A model generated the notes under the pieces. It ran no database searches and had not been told where the DNA came from. It was given only the letters and a program-made list of their open reading frames with translations. Shown in pieces: positions 1 to 6,854 of a DNA stretch of 8,353 nt. Position 1 is the stretch's first letter; each line of letters starts with the position of its first letter. This stretch comes from Candidatus Atribacter fermentans. GTDB lineage: Bacteria > Atribacterota > Atribacteria > Atribacterales > Atribacteraceae. The position numbers were made by a program, and so were the translations under genes. Location: assembly GCA_012517485.1 (NCBI GenBank), contig JAAYUT010000139.1, positions 1-8,353 on the forward strand, in the 5' to 3' direction.

Positions 1-606
1 GAATGTCAAAAGAGCAATGAAATTCCAATTAAAAGCAAAAGAGTTGTCTATGAAATTAATCAGGTATTTGGACGAAATACCATCATGGTTCACGAAAATG
101 GCAGTCAAGACCTCTGGACCTATTATAGCCCTTATTATCGCGTTCTCGACCGAAACGGCAATGTGGCTCCTGGAGAACAAACCTGTATGGGCTCAGGAGT
201 TTCCGGTGCCGTAGGAGTGAAACTTGCTAATCCGGATAAAAAAGTAGTGTGTGTCACTGGAGATGGAGCTTTTCAAATGTATAATCAGGATGTTCCTACT
301 TCAGTCCAATATCATGCTCCAATAACTTGGGTGATTTTGAATAGTTTTAGTTTGGGTTGGACCAAATTAGGGCAAAAAGATTTAGGAGAGCGGTATATTG
401 CTACTGATTTTAGTGTTCAACCGGATTTCGTTCAAATGGCTTATTCATACCGGTGTTATGGGGAAAGAATAGAAAAGCCTGAAGATATTCACGGTGCTTT
501 AAAAAGAGCATTAAAGGCCAATGAAGCAGGCCAATCAGCCATTCTCGATTGTATCATTGACTATGAAGATGTAGCCGAAGGCTTTAAGGCGTATAAGAAG
601 CTTTGA
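1..606 (+). CDS. Thiamine-pyrophosphate-dependent enzyme, acetolactate-synthase-like, C-terminal part (5' partial)
   Basis: The frame is open from base 1, so the gene begins outside the window and about 201 C-terminal residues are visible. They match the C-terminal PP/TPP-binding domain of the acetolactate synthase/benzoylformate decarboxylase superfamily. A glycine-rich stretch (MGSGVSGAVGVKLANPDK) leads into the cofactor motif GDGAF at bases 259-273. After 24 residues comes LNSFSLGW, where the family usually has NN-x-x-LGM. GDG and the following Asn normally hold Mg2+ and the TPP diphosphate, so cofactor binding looks intact. The second Asn is Ser and the Met position is Trp, which argues against a textbook IlvB and for a related decarboxylase or carboligase of unknown substrate. 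The protein should be cytosolic, as no membrane segment is visible. No partner gene follows, since a repeat-filled gap begins right after the stop. Superfamily is confident; substrate is not known. Confidence 0.85.
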   Translation, partial: ECQKSNEIPIKSKRVVYEINQVFGRNTIMVHENGSQDLWTYYSPYYRVLDRNGNVAPGEQTCMGSGVSGAVGVKLANPDKKVVCVTGDGAFQMYNQDVPTSVQYHAPITWVILNSFSLGWTKLGQKDLGERYIATDFSVQPDFVQMAYSYRCYGERIEKPEDIHGALKRALKANEAGQSAILDCIIDYEDVAEGFKAYKKL

Positions 607-626
607 TTGTTTAAAGCTATCTTTCT

Positions 627-685
627 CAATTTCCCATCATTCCTCTTCTCCTCTTCTTTAAAGGGGGGATAATGAAGGGGAATTG
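627..685. repeat. 59-bp imperfect inverted repeat
   Basis: The arms at 627-641 and 671-685 pair over 15 positions, with one G-U wobble and one A-A mismatch. The interior is a pyrimidine-rich stretch followed by AAAGGGGGG. It lies 20 bases after the TPP gene stop and is followed by a T-rich run near 698-709, so it may act as a transcription terminator. Its C-run/G-run make-up resembles the other small repeats in the window, so it may be a degenerate member of such a family. Confidence 0.5.
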
Positions 686-737
686 TCTTTTCAGCAAAGT
701 TTTTTTTCTTTTCAAAGACTATTTCACGATATGAACA

Positions 738-885
738 TCTATCCTGAAAATAAAGAAATGGGTAAAAAATTGAACAAAAAAAAATAAAGGCACACCCCCC
801 TGAATCCCCCCTCAATGGGGGAATAAAATCAACAATTCCCCTCCTGTGGAGGGGTGCCGCTTTCGCGGCGGGGAGGGTGCTTTTT
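738..885 (+). repeat. Composite dispersed repeat, copy 1
   Basis: This segment is repeated in the same orientation at 6855-6997. The core (792-880) matches 6909-6994 at about 90% in a hand alignment, and the A-rich left flank starting TCTATCCTGAAAA also matches. The core has three palindromes in a row: a C-run/G-run hairpin (CCCCC, loop TCAAT, GGGGG); CCCCTCC-TGT-GGAGGGG; and GCCGC-TTTC-GCGGC. It then ends in GGGGAGGGTGC followed by TTTTT. It has no coding potential and no adjacent transposase. It may be a non-autonomous mobile or REP-like element, and its RNA could fold into a multi-hairpin terminator. Confidence 0.85.
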
Positions 886-889
886 ATCA

Positions 890-928
890 GTCATCCTGAG
901 CATGCTTTCCTGCATGAGGATCTCATCT
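890..928 (+). repeat. Hairpin cassette A (GTCATCCTGAG ... TGAGGATCTCATCT)
   Basis: This 39-bp unit has the constant left end GTCATCCTGAG and right end TGAGGATCTCATCT, shared with cassette B and, inverted, with cassette C. The arms fold as ATCCT/AGGAT, then CATGC/GCATG across a three-base bulge, with loop TTTCCT. It begins five bases after composite repeat copy 1. From memory, similar GTCATCCTGAG-type intergenic repeats occur in many bacterial genomes; I could not check this here. Confidence 0.75.
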
Positions 929-940
929 GACACCATAACC

Positions 941-984
941 GTCATCCTGAGTCCTCTTTTGGTGAGGGCATGAGGATCTCATCT
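941..984 (+). repeat. Hairpin cassette B (GTCATCCTGAG ... TGAGGATCTCATCT)
   Basis: This is a second unit of the same family, in direct orientation and 12 bases after cassette A. The outer ends are the same as in A. The interior differs completely but still pairs with itself: CCTC (953-956) with GAGG (964-967) around loop TTTTGGT. It is longer than A (44 versus 39 bp). Only two units with different interiors are present, so this is not a CRISPR array. Confidence 0.75.
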
Positions 985-1133
985 TTTAAAATATTCTAAG
1001 TCGTTAAATTACCGATTTAAATGATAGGATTCTTATATTGTCCATTCTAAAGTTAATTCAATGCATTACTATGAAATGAGTGAGAAAAAACCATTTCATA
1101 AAAACACCACTGGAAATAAAATCAACTGAACTA

Positions 1134-1142
1134 TGGTATTAT
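1134..1142 (+). promoter_or_regulatory. Probable extended -10 promoter of the yyaL-like gene
   Basis: TGG followed by TATTAT matches the extended -10 form (TGn plus a five-of-six TATAAT). No good -35 sits at 17 bases; TGGAAA at 1111-1116 is too far away at 20. Transcription would start near 1149, upstream of the ribosome binding site at 1161 but downstream of the in-frame ATG at 1133, which supports the later start codon. Confidence 0.45.
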
Positions 1143-1160
1143 CTATGATAACGATTGAAA

Positions 1161-1167
1161 AAAGGAG
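1161..1167 (+). promoter_or_regulatory. Ribosome binding site that sets start 1175
   Basis: AAAGGAG lies seven bases before the ATG at 1175. The in-frame ATG at 1133, 14 codons earlier, overlaps the likely -10 box and has no comparable site before it. Confidence 0.8.
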
Positions 1168-1174
1168 ACTATTC

Positions 1175-3253
1175 ATGACCAAAATTCCAAATCGTCTCAT
1201 TCATGAAAAAAGTCCTTATCTCCTCCAACATGCCTATAATCCAGTGAATTGGTTCCCCTGGGGTGAGGAAGCCTTTCAAAAAGCCAGAGAAGAGGACAAA
1301 CCCATCTTTCTATCGATTGGATATTCAACATGTCACTGGTGCCATGTTATGGAAAGGGAATCTTTTTTAAATGAAGAACTAGCTCACTTGCTCAATCAGA
1401 ATTTTGTTGCGATTAAAGTTGATCGAGAAGAACGTCCGGATATCGATGCAATTTATATGGATGCCTGTCAGATCCTAACCGGAGGTGGGGGTTGGCCTTT
1501 AACTATTGTTATGACTCCAGAAAAAAAACCTTTTTTCGCCGATACTTATATCCCTTTAACCAGGCAATATGGTAAAACCGGTTTAATAGATATCCTTACC
1601 CAAATTAAAAATATTTGGATTTCTCAACGGGAAGATGTTTTAAAAGCTTCTGAGGAATTAACTGCATTCATGAAGTCAATACAAAAAACACCTCCTCCAT
1701 CTGAGCCCGATAAGGAGATAATACCTGTTCTATTTAAAGAATTACTGAATACTTTTGACTCATTGCATGGGGGTTTTGGTCCAGCACCTAAATTCCCTTT
1801 TCCTGTTAATCACCTTTTTCTCCTTCGGTATTGGAAGGCATTTCATGAACCAGCGGCTCTAAAAATGGTAACTAAAACACTCCAAATGATACGAATCGGC
1901 GGTATTTACGATCATCTTAGTAGTGGATTCCACCGCTATGCTACCGATTTAGCTTGGCATGTTCCACATTTTGAAAAAATGATCTACGATCAAGCTCTTT
2001 TGCTCTTAACCTATGCAGAAGCTTACCATATTACTCAGGATCCTCTTTTCAAAAATACCACGTACGACTTATATGAATTTGTTCTGAAAGAAATGACCCA
2101 TCCTGAAGGAGGCTTTTATACAGCAATTGACGCTGATAGTGACGGTGAAGAAGGAAGTTACTACCTATGGACCCAAAAAGAAATTCAAAAAAATTTGAGC
2201 GAAGAAGAAGCTGTTTATTTGAATGAAGTGTTCTCGATTCAACAAGGGGGGAACTATTTTGATCCCTCAACGGGAAAAAAAACCAAGAAAAATATCCTAT
2301 TTTTAGAGAAACCGCTTCATACTCTCATCGAGGAAAAAGGCTGGAATAAGGAATTAGTCCTTAAAACAATTAATAACGCACTCAAGAAGCTCTTCGAAAC
2401 TCGCAATCAAAGAAACCACCCTTTTCTTGATACCACCATTCTTGTTAGTTGGAACGGTCTGATGATCGCAGCTTTAGCTCGGGCTTCACGAATTTTATCA
2501 GTTCCTGGCTTTCAAACGACTGCATCTCATGCCGCTGATTTTATCCTCAACAATATGAAAACCCCCGATGGAGGTTTATGGCATCGATTTCAGGCAAACC
2601 AAGCCGACGTTCCTGCTATAATTGATGACTATGCTTTTTTTATTTGGGGATTAATTGAGTTATATCAAGCAACCTTCAAAAGTTCATATCTCATTGAAGC
2701 TGACCAACTTATGCGTTATAGCCTACATCATTTTTGGGATAAAAATAACCATGGTTTTTATATGAATGCAGATTTTTCTGAATCTCTTCCTTTTAGAAAA
2801 AAAGAATTTTACGATGGAGCTATCCCATCGGGCAATTCAGTAGCCTTTCTGGATTTAATACTTCTGAGCCGACTTTTGTCAGATTTTTTTTATCAACAAA
2901 AAGCCAAAGAAATGGCAAAGGCTTTTTTTCATAATTTAAAAACTTTTCCCACTGCTCACCTCTTTTTTGGAATAGGACTCCTTCATGAATTTGGACCAAG
3001 TGCTGAAGCTATAATTGCCGGTGATCTTCAATCCAAAACAACTCAGAAAATTTTTGAGATTCTTAACCACGAATACTGCCCACAGCTTCTCCTTTTACAT
3101 GCTCCAACTTCTGTAAATGAAAAAACTTTACCTCACCTAAATTTTTATCATCCAATAGACGGAAAGCCAACTCTCTATCTCTGTCAAAATTATCAGTGTC
3201 AGCCGGGTATAAATGATATTGAGAAAATAAAAGAAAAAGCAAAAACACTTTAA
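1175..3253 (+). CDS. yyaL: YyaL/SPATA20 family protein (thioredoxin-like DUF255 domain plus alpha-toroid region)
   Basis: The protein is 692 aa, close to the usual length for this family. It opens with the family signature NRLIHEKSPYLLQHAYNPVNW (residues 6-26). A thioredoxin-like CHWC motif follows, with Cys53 and Cys56, then VDREERPD (82-89) and GGGGWPL (103-109), whose proline corresponds to the thioredoxin cis-Pro. The rest resembles the six-hairpin glycosidase/epimerase-type alpha barrel, with IDADSDGEEG (318-327), VSWNGLM (424-430), DGAIPSGNS (547-555) and a C-terminal pair Cys670/Cys675 in a conserved tail. The family includes Bacillus YyaL and human SPATA20; its biochemical role is not established, though a redox role is suggested by CxxC. 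No signal peptide is visible, so it is probably cytosolic. The start at 1175 was chosen by its ribosome binding site. It appears monocistronic and converges on the next gene, 43 bases away. Family certain, function unknown. Confidence 0.93.
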   Translation: MTKIPNRLIHEKSPYLLQHAYNPVNWFPWGEEAFQKAREEDKPIFLSIGYSTCHWCHVMERESFLNEELAHLLNQNFVAIKVDREERPDIDAIYMDACQILTGGGGWPLTIVMTPEKKPFFADTYIPLTRQYGKTGLIDILTQIKNIWISQREDVLKASEELTAFMKSIQKTPPPSEPDKEIIPVLFKELLNTFDSLHGGFGPAPKFPFPVNHLFLLRYWKAFHEPAALKMVTKTLQMIRIGGIYDHLSSGFHRYATDLAWHVPHFEKMIYDQALLLLTYAEAYHITQDPLFKNTTYDLYEFVLKEMTHPEGGFYTAIDADSDGEEGSYYLWTQKEIQKNLSEEEAVYLNEVFSIQQGGNYFDPSTGKKTKKNILFLEKPLHTLIEEKGWNKELVLKTINNALKKLFETRNQRNHPFLDTTILVSWNGLMIAALARASRILSVPGFQTTASHAADFILNNMKTPDGGLWHRFQANQADVPAIIDDYAFFIWGLIELYQATFKSSYLIEADQLMRYSLHHFWDKNNHGFYMNADFSESLPFRKKEFYDGAIPSGNSVAFLDLILLSRLLSDFFYQQKAKEMAKAFFHNLKTFPTAHLFFGIGLLHEFGPSAEAIIAGDLQSKTTQKIFEILNHEYCPQLLLLHAPTSVNEKTLPHLNFYHPIDGKPTLYLCQNYQCQPGINDIEKIKEKAKTL

Positions 3254-3296
3254 TTTTTATTCGAGTCGGAAAAAACTAAGATGGTTTGTAGCACCT

Positions 3297-4064
3297 TTAT
3301 TCTTTCATCCATTCCGATTTAGAAAAAATAATCTCTCCCCATTCCCAACCAAATAAATCTTCTTTTACAACCAAGTAAAGTAAATCAAAATTTGGGTAAT
3401 GTGAATCTTTCCAATTTATTATTTTGAGTGCCCACTGATCTTCCCAAATTTCTACTGGTTCATTCACTGACCAGTTCGAATTTTTTGAAGCATCCTTCAA
3501 GTAAAGGAATAAATCATCAGAATTAGTCAGAAAAGGCTCGCTAAACATTGTTCCAATATAACAATCGCCCTTTTTGAGAAGCGATCTAATTTGCTCCAGA
3601 TCAAAAGCTGAAAAGGCATATTTCAATTCAGTAAAAAGTTCATCACGGCTTTGACGAGCCCAAACTGGTTTCGAGGTCAGATACTCAATACGAAGTTGGG
3701 CAAATTGAGCATAAGAATAATAAGGATGGTCATCGTAGGTTGAAGGATCAAAAGTTATTATTGTTTCATACTGTTTTATTGCATCTTCGAATTGCTTTAT
3801 CTTTTCGTAAATTGCAGCTTTTTGAATCATAACATGCGTTCTCTCAGGACTGAAGGGATATTTTTCTAAGATTGTATTGAGTATGGTTAAAGCACCATCA
3901 TAATTTTTATTTCTTGTGAATTCATAGACAATTTGCATCGCTTCATGAATCTGTCCCCTATCAATGAATCCAAGAGCATCACGTAGAGAATCCATCCCAA
4001 AAGCATTAGGGATGAAAAACATTAAAATCAAAAATAACCAAACAAATTTAGTTTTCATTCTCAT
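3297..4064 (-). CDS. Exported TPR-like protein with uncharacterised C-terminal domain
   Basis: The product is 255 aa. Residues 1-23 form a clear signal peptide: basic MRMKTK, a hydrophobic run of about 13 residues, then NAFG before MDS as a probable cleavage site. There is no lipobox Cys, so it should be periplasmic or secreted rather than a lipoprotein. Residues about 27-128 look like helical tetratricopeptide-type repeats; the clearest is around 74-106 (KAAIYEKIKQFEDAIKQYE...DP). Residues about 140-255 form a second, Trp- and acid-rich region that I do not recognise. TPR modules usually mediate protein contacts, so a scaffold or envelope role is possible but is only inference. AAAGGGGG on the minus strand, ten bases before ATG 4064, is a reasonable ribosome binding site; a second ATG two codons in (4058) is less well spaced. 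It is divergent from the MATE gene and appears to stand alone. Confidence 0.8.
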   Translation of the reverse strand: MRMKTKFVWLFLILMFFIPNAFGMDSLRDALGFIDRGQIHEAMQIVYEFTRNKNYDGALTILNTILEKYPFSPERTHVMIQKAAIYEKIKQFEDAIKQYETIITFDPSTYDDHPYYSYAQFAQLRIEYLTSKPVWARQSRDELFTELKYAFSAFDLEQIRSLLKKGDCYIGTMFSEPFLTNSDDLFLYLKDASKNSNWSVNEPVEIWEDQWALKIINWKDSHYPNFDLLYLVVKEDLFGWEWGEIIFSKSEWMKE

Positions 4065-4205
4065 AGAATCATAACCCCCTTTATTTAGTTATTGTAAGCA
4101 TAAATTAAATTTTTTTCACACTCTTTTCAATTTTACTACCGATCGTAAACAACTAAGTTGACCAAAAATCTTCCTTGTAATTATCAATATATTCTGATAA
4201 TATTA

Positions 4206-4235
4206 TTGTTTTAATACTTTTTTCATATATAGAAT
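4206..4235 (+). promoter_or_regulatory. Probable sigma-70-type promoter of the MATE gene
   Basis: TTGTTT (4206-4211) and TAGAAT (4230-4235, five of six) are 18 bases apart. A start near 4242 would leave an AT-rich leader of about 73 bases. This AT-rich divergent gap offers several weaker -10-like words, so the exact choice is tentative. Confidence 0.4.
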
Positions 4236-4300
4236 AACGTATTTCAATCTCCCTTTCAGAATTAAATTTTGGGAGAATTTATTCGCTATTTATCTTTTGA

Positions 4301-4307
4301 AAGGAAG
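4301..4307 (+). promoter_or_regulatory. Ribosome binding site that sets start 4315
   Basis: AAGGAAG lies seven bases before ATG 4315. The in-frame TTG at 4297 would place this site inside the coding region, so the longer reading is unlikely. Confidence 0.8.
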
Positions 4308-4314
4308 TTTTAAA

Positions 4315-5694
4315 ATGGACCATTCAGCACAGCTTCGGGACACAAAAATATCAACTTTGTTGTGGCGGTTTTCCATTCCAGCCATTGTAGGGATGTTAGT
4401 CAATGCCTTGTATAACATCGTTGACCGGATTTATGTTGGTCAAGGTGTTGGTTCACTTGGTATTGCGGGAATTGCAATCAGTTTCCCATACATGATGCTC
4501 ATGATGTCTTTCGGAATGTTGGTAGGTATGGGGTCAACCGCTTTAGTATCAATCAAATTAGGAGAAAGAAAAAAAGACGAAGCTGAACGAACTTTGGGGA
4601 ATACCCTCACCTTAATGGTCATTGTTTCGATAGGATTATCCGTGTTTGGTTTACTGTTTATAAAACCGATCTTGATTATTTCCGGAGGGAGCGAAACAGT
4701 CCTCCCCTATGCCTTAGATTATTTAAGAATTATCTTGATTGGTGGTGTATTCATGGGAGTTGGTTTTGGAATGAATAACATCATTCGAGCTGAAGGAAAC
4801 CCCCGAACCGCTATGGCAACCATGTTAATTGGTGCATTAATGAACTCTATCCTCGATCCAATTTTTATTTTTTGGTTTCATTGGGGCATCAAAGGAGCTG
4901 CAATTGCTACTATCTTATCACAACTGGTTTCAGCGGTATGGGTGCTGAGGTATTTTCTTAGTGGAAAAAGCACTTTACATTTACACCTGAAAAACCTCCG
5001 CCTTCATATGCCAATTGTATCTAAAATCTTTGCCATAGGAACAGCTCCCTTTGTTTTGCAAATAGGAGCAACTCTCCTTTATGTTATACTAAATAATTTC
5101 TTAAATCGATATGGTGGAGATACTGCTATTTCAGTAATGGGAATCATCAACAGTGTTAATATGTTGATCCTCATGCCGATTTTTGGGATTAATCAGGGTT
5201 CCCAACCGATTATCGGTTATAACTATGGAGCTCAACAATTCGACCGAGTAAAGGAAACGGTTAAGACTGCTAGCTTGTCGGCAACCGGTGTGGTAATTTT
5301 AGGTTTTATTTTCTTGATGGCCTTTCCCCAGCAGTTCATCATGCTTTTTAATAAAACGGATCAGGAACTTATATTAATGGGAACCAGGGCTATGAGAATA
5401 ATTCAACTCACATTGCCGTTATTAGGCTTCCAGGTGGTTGGAACCGGATATTTCTTTGCCGTTGGGAAAGCAAAAGAGGCAATGTTTTTGAGCCTTACTC
5501 GTCAATTGCTCATATTGCTTCCCTTGGTGGTTATTCTTCCCCGATTTTTTGGTTTAATCGGTATTTTTATTGCAGCACCAATTTCTGATGGTCTATCATT
5601 TGTTTTAACTGCAATCTTTTTAGGAATTGAATATAAGAAATTAGATCAAAAACATCTTGAGACTTTTACCAAAGTCAACATGGAGGCATCGTAA
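4315..5694 (+). CDS. MATE family multidrug/sodium-type efflux transporter
   Basis: The protein is 459 aa, typical for the MATE family, with about 12 hydrophobic membrane segments in two similar halves. Family marks are visible: STLLWRFSIPAIVGMLVNALYNIVDRIYVGQ at the N-terminus (Asp37 in the first helix region), EGNPRTA (160-166) followed by ALMNSILDP (174-182), and GINQGSQPIIGYNYGA (291-306) in the second half. These fit the NorM/MepA-type bacterial branch, which exports cationic drugs or metabolites across the inner membrane in exchange for Na+ or H+. The wording of the N-terminal helix is closest, from memory, to MepA-like members. The substrate cannot be read from sequence. The gene has its own promoter and ends 16 bases before a strong terminator, so it is probably monocistronic. 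No MarR- or TetR-type regulator lies beside it. Confidence 0.93.
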   Translation: MDHSAQLRDTKISTLLWRFSIPAIVGMLVNALYNIVDRIYVGQGVGSLGIAGIAISFPYMMLMMSFGMLVGMGSTALVSIKLGERKKDEAERTLGNTLTLMVIVSIGLSVFGLLFIKPILIISGGSETVLPYALDYLRIILIGGVFMGVGFGMNNIIRAEGNPRTAMATMLIGALMNSILDPIFIFWFHWGIKGAAIATILSQLVSAVWVLRYFLSGKSTLHLHLKNLRLHMPIVSKIFAIGTAPFVLQIGATLLYVILNNFLNRYGGDTAISVMGIINSVNMLILMPIFGINQGSQPIIGYNYGAQQFDRVKETVKTASLSATGVVILGFIFLMAFPQQFIMLFNKTDQELILMGTRAMRIIQLTLPLLGFQVVGTGYFFAVGKAKEAMFLSLTRQLLILLPLVVILPRFFGLIGIFIAAPISDGLSFVLTAIFLGIEYKKLDQKHLETFTKVNMEAS

Positions 5695-5710
5695 AAGCTG
5701 AAACAAGCTT

Positions 5711-5753
5711 AAAGCCCGAGGGAAAGTTATTATATTTCTCTCGGGCTTTATTG
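5711..5753 (+). terminator. Intrinsic terminator of the MATE gene
   Basis: AAAGCCCGAG (5711-5720) pairs perfectly with CTCGGGCTTT (5740-5749). Five further pairs, including one G-U, extend the stem to 15 bp with a nine-base AT-rich loop. A short TTTATT tail follows the stem. The A run before the stem means it could also work from the opposite strand. Confidence 0.88.
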
Positions 5754-5819
5754 AAAGATGCCCAACCTGGATTTGAGTCTTGGTTTATGCCCTCATATGC
5801 CCTAACCTTCTTTCATTCC

Positions 5820-5846
5820 CCCCTCATTTTCTGATAACATGGGGGG
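5820..5846. repeat. C-run/G-run hairpin, possible remnant of a dispersed repeat
   Basis: CCCCTCAT (5820-5827) pairs with ATGGGGGG (5839-5846) over eight positions, with one T-G pair, around an 11-base loop. The downstream GTCTCATCATTTTAAA resembles the right flank of cassette B (GATCTCATCTTTTAAA). It may be a decayed piece of the same repeat families seen in the larger gaps. Confidence 0.4.
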
Positions 5847-5876
5847 TCTCATCATTTTAAAGAATTGATAAATAAT

Positions 5877-5907
5877 AAAAAAAGGGCTTATACCCTACTC
5901 TTTTTTT
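5877..5907. terminator. Weak terminator-like hairpin
   Basis: A seven-A run, AGGG-CTTATA-CCCT and a seven-T run can fold into a hairpin in which the A and T runs pair beyond a four-base bulge. The G/C core is only three pairs. It lies just upstream of the MNT/HEPN promoter and may insulate that module, or may simply be AT-rich promoter DNA. Confidence 0.3.
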
Positions 5908-5924
5908 ATTTAAGAAACTTATAC

Positions 5925-5954
5925 TATAATTAACTCAAATTAAAAAATAAGGAG
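5925..5954 (+). promoter_or_regulatory. -10 box and ribosome binding site of the MNT/HEPN operon
   Basis: A perfect TATAAT (5925-5930) stands about 30 bases before the start codon; the -35 zone is a T run with no clear TTGACA. Transcription starting near 5937 gives a leader of about 25 bases. AAGGAG (5949-5954) lies seven bases before ATG 5962. I see no clear operator palindrome across the -10 box. Confidence 0.55.
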
Positions 5955-5961
5955 TTTTAAA

Positions 5962-6282
5962 ATGTTATCTGATACTGATGTAATTACTCTAAACCTTTTT
6001 GCCCATCAAATCCGTCAGGTATATCCAGACGCCCGTATCTGGGCTTTTGGTTCCAGAGTAAAAGGGAATGCTTCATGGGAATCAGACCTGGATGTATGTA
6101 TCATTATTAAAGATTTGACCACGGATTTGAGTAAACAGATTATTGATATTGCCTGGAAAGTTGGTTTTCAAAGAGATGTAGTTATTACTCCTCTCATTTT
6201 TTCACAAGAACAATTTGATTCTGGACCTCTTTCCGAAAGTTCGATAGTAAAAACCATACTCCGGGAAGGTGTTGCAGCTTAA
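5962..6282 (+). CDS. Minimal nucleotidyltransferase (MNT domain), probable antitoxin/partner of the HEPN protein
   Basis: The product is 106 aa, the normal size of stand-alone MNT proteins. It carries the DNA-polymerase-beta-type motif GS-x10-D-x-D intact: Gly30-Ser31 and Asp42/Asp44 (FGSRVKGNASWESDLDV). A likely third metal ligand is Asp72 in RDVVIT. All catalytic positions appear present, so it should be able to transfer a nucleotide. In studied MntA/HepT pairs the MNT protein adds AMP to the HEPN toxin and silences it; in the HI0073/HI0074 pair the two form a two-subunit complex. By that precedent it would be the antitoxin here, but this is inference. Its TAA stop overlaps the ATG of the HEPN gene by one base (TAATG), implying coupled translation. 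Cytosolic. Confidence 0.9.
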   Translation: MLSDTDVITLNLFAHQIRQVYPDARIWAFGSRVKGNASWESDLDVCIIIKDLTTDLSKQIIDIAWKVGFQRDVVITPLIFSQEQFDSGPLSESSIVKTILREGVAA

Positions 6283-6677
6283 TGAATAACAACCTGAAAG
6301 CGTTGATTCATTACCGAATTGAACAAGCTGATGAATCAATGAAAGCTGCTGAAATTCTTTTTGAAAATGGTAGCCTTAGGGCTTCAGTTAACCGATCTTA
6401 TTATGCTATGTTTTATATGGTTTTAGCACTTCTTACTATTGAATCAAAAGAAACATCCAAACATTCAGGAGCTATTTCACTTTTCGATAAAATATATGTT
6501 AAAAGTGGATTATTTTCAGTAGACCTATCACGTTGGCTTCACTATGCTTTTTTAAAAAGGATGGATGCAGATTACAACCCGATACATTCAGTTTCATTAG
6601 AAGAGGCGAGTGAAATATTAAATCATGCTCAAGAATTTATTATAAAAGTTAAAGATTATCTCCAAAAAAACTTTTAA
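6282..6677 (+). CDS. HEPN domain protein, probable toxin/partner of the MNT protein
   Basis: The product is 131 aa and all-helical in appearance. It matches the HEPN family (PF05168 type): a first helix with EQADESMKAAEILFENG (14-30), the signature SVNRSYYAMFYMVLALL (35-51), SKHSGAISLF (59-68) and LKRMDADYNP (91-100). Many HEPN toxins are RNases with an R-x4-6-H motif. Here the matching place reads Arg93-MDAD-Tyr98, with the nearest His only at 102, so the usual nuclease His is absent or displaced. This form, with DY, is common in the PF05168 branch, whose activity is less clear than that of HepT. It may therefore be a nucleotide-binding or substrate-binding partner rather than an RNase. It overlaps the MNT stop by one base, and no ribosome binding site is obvious within the MNT end, which fits coupled translation. 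Confidence 0.88.
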   Translation: MNNNLKALIHYRIEQADESMKAAEILFENGSLRASVNRSYYAMFYMVLALLTIESKETSKHSGAISLFDKIYVKSGLFSVDLSRWLHYAFLKRMDADYNPIHSVSLEEASEILNHAQEFIIKVKDYLQKNF

Positions 6678-6854
6678 AATTATTTTATAACAATCTTATA
6701 GAGGCATGTTTAGCTACCTGAATGATATTCCTCTCTTGCAATCGATCAAAAATATTTTATATATCAATCCAAAATTCTTATAAAAGTGCTTATTCTTTTT
6801 TAAATACTCAATTAATTTAATATCATTTACCTACATTATTTCTTTATTTATTAT

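Larger units (their letters stand above)
607..1174. other. Non-coding gap dense in palindromic repeats
   Basis: I see no credible gene in this 568-base gap. It contains a 59-bp imperfect palindrome, composite repeat copy 1, two hairpin cassettes (A and B), about 150 bases of plain AT-rich sequence, and then the promoter and ribosome binding site of the next gene. A short AGCTTT/AAAGCT stem (599-604 with 613-618) overlaps the stop of the TPP gene but lacks a proper T tract, so it is at best a weak terminator. Confidence 0.7.

Noticed and set aside
17..214. Plus-strand open frame of 65 codons overlapping the TPP gene
   Set aside because: It lies in another frame of a well-supported gene and has no recognisable domain.
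599..618. Terminator stem AGCTTT/AAAGCT at the TPP stop codon
   Set aside because: It is a six-bp AT-rich stem with no good T tract, overlapping the coding end; too weak to call.
561..815. Minus-strand open frame of 84 codons after the TPP gene
   Set aside because: It covers the TPP gene's 3' end, the 627-685 palindrome and the composite repeat; its low-complexity translation has no family resemblance.
890..984. Short CRISPR array
   Set aside because: There are only two units, the constant parts are the ends of hairpins, the variable parts are self-complementary, and no cas gene is present.
1133..1174. In-frame ATG at 1133 as start of the yyaL-like gene
   Set aside because: It overlaps the likely -10 box, has no ribosome binding site, and adds residues not typical of the family; ATG 1175 has AAAGGAG at ideal spacing.
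3254..3296. Bidirectional terminator between the convergent yyaL-like and TPR genes
   Set aside because: Only a weak TTTTTATTC/GAAAAAA pairing is visible, with no G/C-rich stem.
4083..4130. Minus-strand promoter for the TPR gene (TTGAAA at 4130-4125)
   Set aside because: No acceptable -10 box is found at 16-18 bases; the nearest candidate, TATGCT, is 22 bases away.
4297..4314. TTG at 4297 as start of the MATE gene
   Set aside because: The only good ribosome binding site (4301-4307) would lie inside the coding region; ATG 4315 fits it.
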